Source: Diphasiastrum complanatum (lineage: Eukaryota > Streptophyta > Lycopodiopsida > Lycopodiales > Lycopodiaceae). From it: 64,000 nucleotides of DNA. The notes under the pieces were generated by a model, which saw nothing but the letters and a program-made list of their open reading frames with translations, did not search any database and was not told where the DNA came from. The stretch lies in contig CM055109.1 in assembly GCA_029204225.1 (NCBI GenBank), positions 37,236,991 to 37,300,990 on the forward strand. Reading direction: 5' to 3'. This document shows, piece after piece, positions 61,460 to 64,000 of the stretch; positions within the stretch are counted from its first letter, which is position 1; each line of letters opens with the position of its first letter. Both the position numbers and the translations under genes were made by a program.

Positions 61460-61615
61460 ATGAGGGTCCGGGGCGGACGCGGCCTTTTGGCGTCCGCGTC
61501 CAGCGCCCGGACCCGGATGCATCCGACCCCCGGGCGCGGGGTCGGACGCGTCCATTTTTTTTTATTTTTAATTTTTTTTTGGACGCTGGACGCGTCTGGG
61601 ACCCGGACGCATATT
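61460..61615. repeat. GC-rich fold-back of GGACGCG units
   Basis: GGGTCCGGGGCGGACGCGG at the left, repeated CGTCCGCGTCC / GGACGCGTCC palindromes inside, and GGGACCCGGACGCAT at the right. It would fold back on itself. Composition is extreme compared with the AT-rich surroundings. It could be a MITE or an internal repeat of unknown type; no target duplication was identified. Confidence 0.6.
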
Positions 61616-61639
61616 AAAAAAAAAACAAAAAAAGGTTAG

Positions 61640-61662
61640 CACCCTAAACCCTAAAACGCGCG

Positions 61663-61730
<68 letters not shown>

Positions 61731-61789
61731 TATTGGGTTTAGAGAGGGAGAGAGAGAGAGAGAGAAAAACAGAGAGGCGGATTTGGTTT

Positions 61790-61856
<67 letters not shown>

Positions 61857-61925
61857 TGGTTTAGGGTTTAGGGTATAAGGAGGGAGGGAGAGAGAGAGAG
61901 AGAGAGACAGAGAGAGAGAGAGAGG
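61640..61925 (+). repeat. (GA)n tracts with telomere-like motifs
   Basis: Four GA-rich runs (61,665-61,728, 61,748-61,764, 61,794-61,854, 61,890-61,924) are separated by CCCTAAACCCTAAAA (61,642-61,656), GGGTTTAGAG and GGTTTAGGGTTTAGGG (61,859-61,874). The telomere-like units occur on both strands. Confidence 0.85.
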
Positions 61926-62069
61926 GTAGAAGAATCCAGTGGGAGATGGTAGGGTGCACACCAACTGACGTGAGTGTTTGCCCTGTACCTGATCGCTTGC
62001 AATATAGGCTTCTTTTTTGCTTTTCACAGTTTATTTCCATCGTGGGATTTGGCTTGACGGTCTTTTTTG

Positions 62070-62394
62070 TGTGCAGAGAGAGAAGCTCCTAGAAGATGTC
62101 CGCCGGCACAACGAACGGCATCGGAAGCAAGAAGCAGAATTTCACGAGCGCCAGCGAGAGATAATGGCGCGACTACCGGAGCTGCAGCCACGTGCCCTGC
62201 GACTCTCGGACCTGCTCCCCCCTACCCCCGCTGGTGAGGGCGAGGAAACACAGCGGACTGGAATTAACTTCACCGCAGAACAGTTGGCCATGGTCCGGGA
62301 AAGGGTCCTTCGTCGTCGGGCCAACCAGGAGGCAGAGCGACAAAATAATGCACCTGACCGGGATGACGAGTCTGTGGGCTCTTCGGCGCCTTAG
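62070..62394 (+). pseudogene. Unidentified charged coiled-coil frame, possibly a captured exon
   Basis: After TTTTTTGTGTGCAG (a good splice acceptor) the frame runs 106 codons to TAG: EKLLEDVRRHNERHRKQEAE, then MARLPELQPRALRLSDLLPP, then AMVRERVLRRRANQEAERQ and an acidic end. Strongly charged and helical. GC content is much higher than in the neighbours. I do not recognise the family; a transposon-encoded accessory protein or a captured host exon are both possible. Confidence 0.4.
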
Positions 62395-62537
62395 TAATGT
62401 AAAGCCCAAATAAAGGTCCAGCCGTATGTGGCAGACTATTTCTATGTAATTTTTGGGAGTAAATGAGGCGGCATATAGTTAGACAGTAGTTTACAAACAG
62501 ACCCAGCCGTATGTGGCGTAATTTGTGCAATGAGCTG

Positions 62538-62641
<104 letters not shown>

Positions 62642-62969
62642 AATCCGTTCGGATCGGAGCTAGACTGTGCAAAGACCCCTTCTTTTTTGTTTGCATTTTC
62701 TTATGCAATTCTCGAAGTGGAGTCACAATTGGTCCTTCCTGAGATGCTGATATCAGACATACTACTGTGTTGTGGATCTCTATACTGAATGACACAGTTC
62801 TGGTGACCATTCACTCTTCTGGTGTCCTATTCACTTCTTGATTGTGAGCAGCAGTTTTGTTGCAGTTGTTTTCATCAAGCTATAAAATGGAGGATGCACA
62901 CCACACAAGCACCTCAAAACGCGCAAAAATGTTGACCTTTTGTTTGGTTTGGGGTTTAGAGTTTAGGGT

Positions 62970-63280
62970 ACAAACAACCAACAGAAGGATATCAAATATA
63001 CTGTTGAGCAAGATTCTAATGATGATGAAGAGTACAAGCCTTCAGTTAGCCAGGAAGAAAGTTCGAACTCTTCCATAAGTCTGAAGTGTGACAGAAGTAC
63101 TGAAGTGTTTTCACCAGAAATGGCAACAAGCACCTTGAGTTTGCACCCTCATAATGCGCATGGAGAAGATCAGCATCTCGAGAAGGACCAGTTGTGACTC
63201 CAACGCTTCAGTATTTCCATGCTTACTCTACTGGTTTTCCAACTCGTGAAGTCGGAAGAGACAATGCATCGGCCTTCCTG
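62970..63280 (+). pseudogene. Unidentified frame, Ser/Asp/Glu-rich
   Basis: From about 62,970 a plus frame without ATG reads NNQQKDIKYTVEQDSNDDEE and YKPSVSQEESSNSSISLKCD and stops at 63,195. A second frame, overlapping from about 63,165, reads EGPVVTPTLQYFHAYSTGF. A similar EGPIVTP segment occurs inverted at about 62,730 on the minus strand. This looks like a decayed, duplicated coding piece with no family I can name. Confidence 0.35.
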
Positions 63281-63792
63281 CATAGATGTCTGTTACGACG
63301 TACAATAAAAGTGACCAAATTTTTCTCAGTACATGGGCTTGATTACATGTGTTGTACTAAAGTTGCCTGGTATATGACAAGGACGGTGTAAGTGAGAGTC
63401 AGTTTAAGCATGTTTTGCAATTAGATGTTCACTTGAAAGGCAGTTTTGGGGTTTAGGGTTTACGGTTCATCTACTGAGCTCGAACACCCAAGGAAGCAGC
63501 ATTCCTTTTGGGGAAATGATCAGTACCCTTTCATCTAGGTATTTGGCCAGGTAGCTATGCAAGAAAGCAATGGTCAATAAGGTCCTTCCAGTGCATGGAG
63601 ATGATAGTAGTTGTGTCGCCTTTTATGGACTCAAGGATTTTACCAAGTCAACAATTGCTCCTGCTTCAAATCAACATCAAACGTTTTTGGTGAGCTTTCA
63701 GAGACAGCTCCCACTTTCAGAGGCTGCTCAAGCTCCTGTAAACTGTTCGAGCTGTGCAAGCTGCTCAAGCTATGCATACCTTGATCTTGAAG

Positions 63793-63993
63793 TTTGCCTA
63801 GCTCCAGGAGTTCTATATCTATCACCTTTCTGAAGTCTCTTCAGCATCCTTGGACACACTACGTTGGGTCAGTACATATTTCTCATCTTCATGCCATTCT
63901 GCAGAGTCTAGCTCCGCTTTTTCTTGGTACTCCAAGACCTTCTCTTCCTCGGCAAGACAATCCACTGATTGGAAACCAGTGGGTGTTGTTTCT
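63793..63993 (-). pseudogene. Unidentified acidic frame at the window edge
   Basis: A minus frame open from about 63,993 to a TGA at 63,821-63,823 reads TGFQSVDCLAEEEKVLEYQE, then KAELDSAEWHEDEKYVLTQR. Possible donors follow (AG/GTGATA; CAAG/GTATGC). The composition looks protein-coding. Same strand as the GCP6-like gene, so it could be an upstream exon, but it matches no block I know from the family's N-terminus. Confidence 0.35.
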
Positions 63994-64000
63994 TATGTGG

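Overview
This is land-plant nuclear DNA from a large, repeat-rich genome. It has plant-type Ty1/copia and Ty3/gypsy chromovirus retrotransposons primed by initiator-Met tRNA, LINEs, hAT remnants, TTTAGGG-type telomere-like motifs, and one spliced gene whose closest resemblance is to plant gamma-tubulin complex proteins. The species cannot be named from sequence alone. Very long introns and many (TC)n microsatellites would suit a fern, gymnosperm or similar large-genome plant (inference).

The main finding is a host gene hidden among the repeats. Twelve short minus-strand exons between 61,015 and 647 can be joined at GT-AG sites with matching phases. They give one open frame of 3,207 nt (1,068 residues plus stop, N-terminus missing). 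The protein matches, segment by segment and in order, what I know of the plant GCP6-like (Spc97/Spc98 family) protein. Three introns are huge (22.8, 19.3 and 13.2 kb) and the other eight are 113-446 bp. Nearly everything else in the window is retroelement debris inside those three introns.

Layout by intron. Intron I-J (1,384-14,588): a gypsy fragment carrying a clean internal inversion (2,059-4,680), a copia element with an intact RT/RNase H frame (4,681-9,377), and a second degenerate gypsy (9,378-12,420). Intron F-G (15,299-34,598): LINE pieces, a gypsy LTR-gag piece, gypsy integrase/chromodomain pieces with LTRs, the 5' end of a LINE with ORF1, an inverted LTR fragment, a hAT transposase scrap and half a hAT-type MITE. 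Intron B-C (37,531-60,295): a nearly intact chromodomain gypsy whose 3' LTR carries a tRNA-like SINE, a head-to-head LTR pair, another long gypsy element, and four LINE copies joined at (TC)n tracts. The last LINE is split by a solo LTR and a MITE. The right end (61,016-64,000) holds GA microsatellites, telomere-like motifs, a GC-rich fold-back and several unassigned reading frames.

The LINEs repeatedly begin directly after a (TC)n tract and end in one, often behind a small conserved hairpin. This suggests a LINE family that inserts into its own type of microsatellite tail, and it is the best candidate here for something not well described. All family names come from motif recognition by eye; no database search was run.
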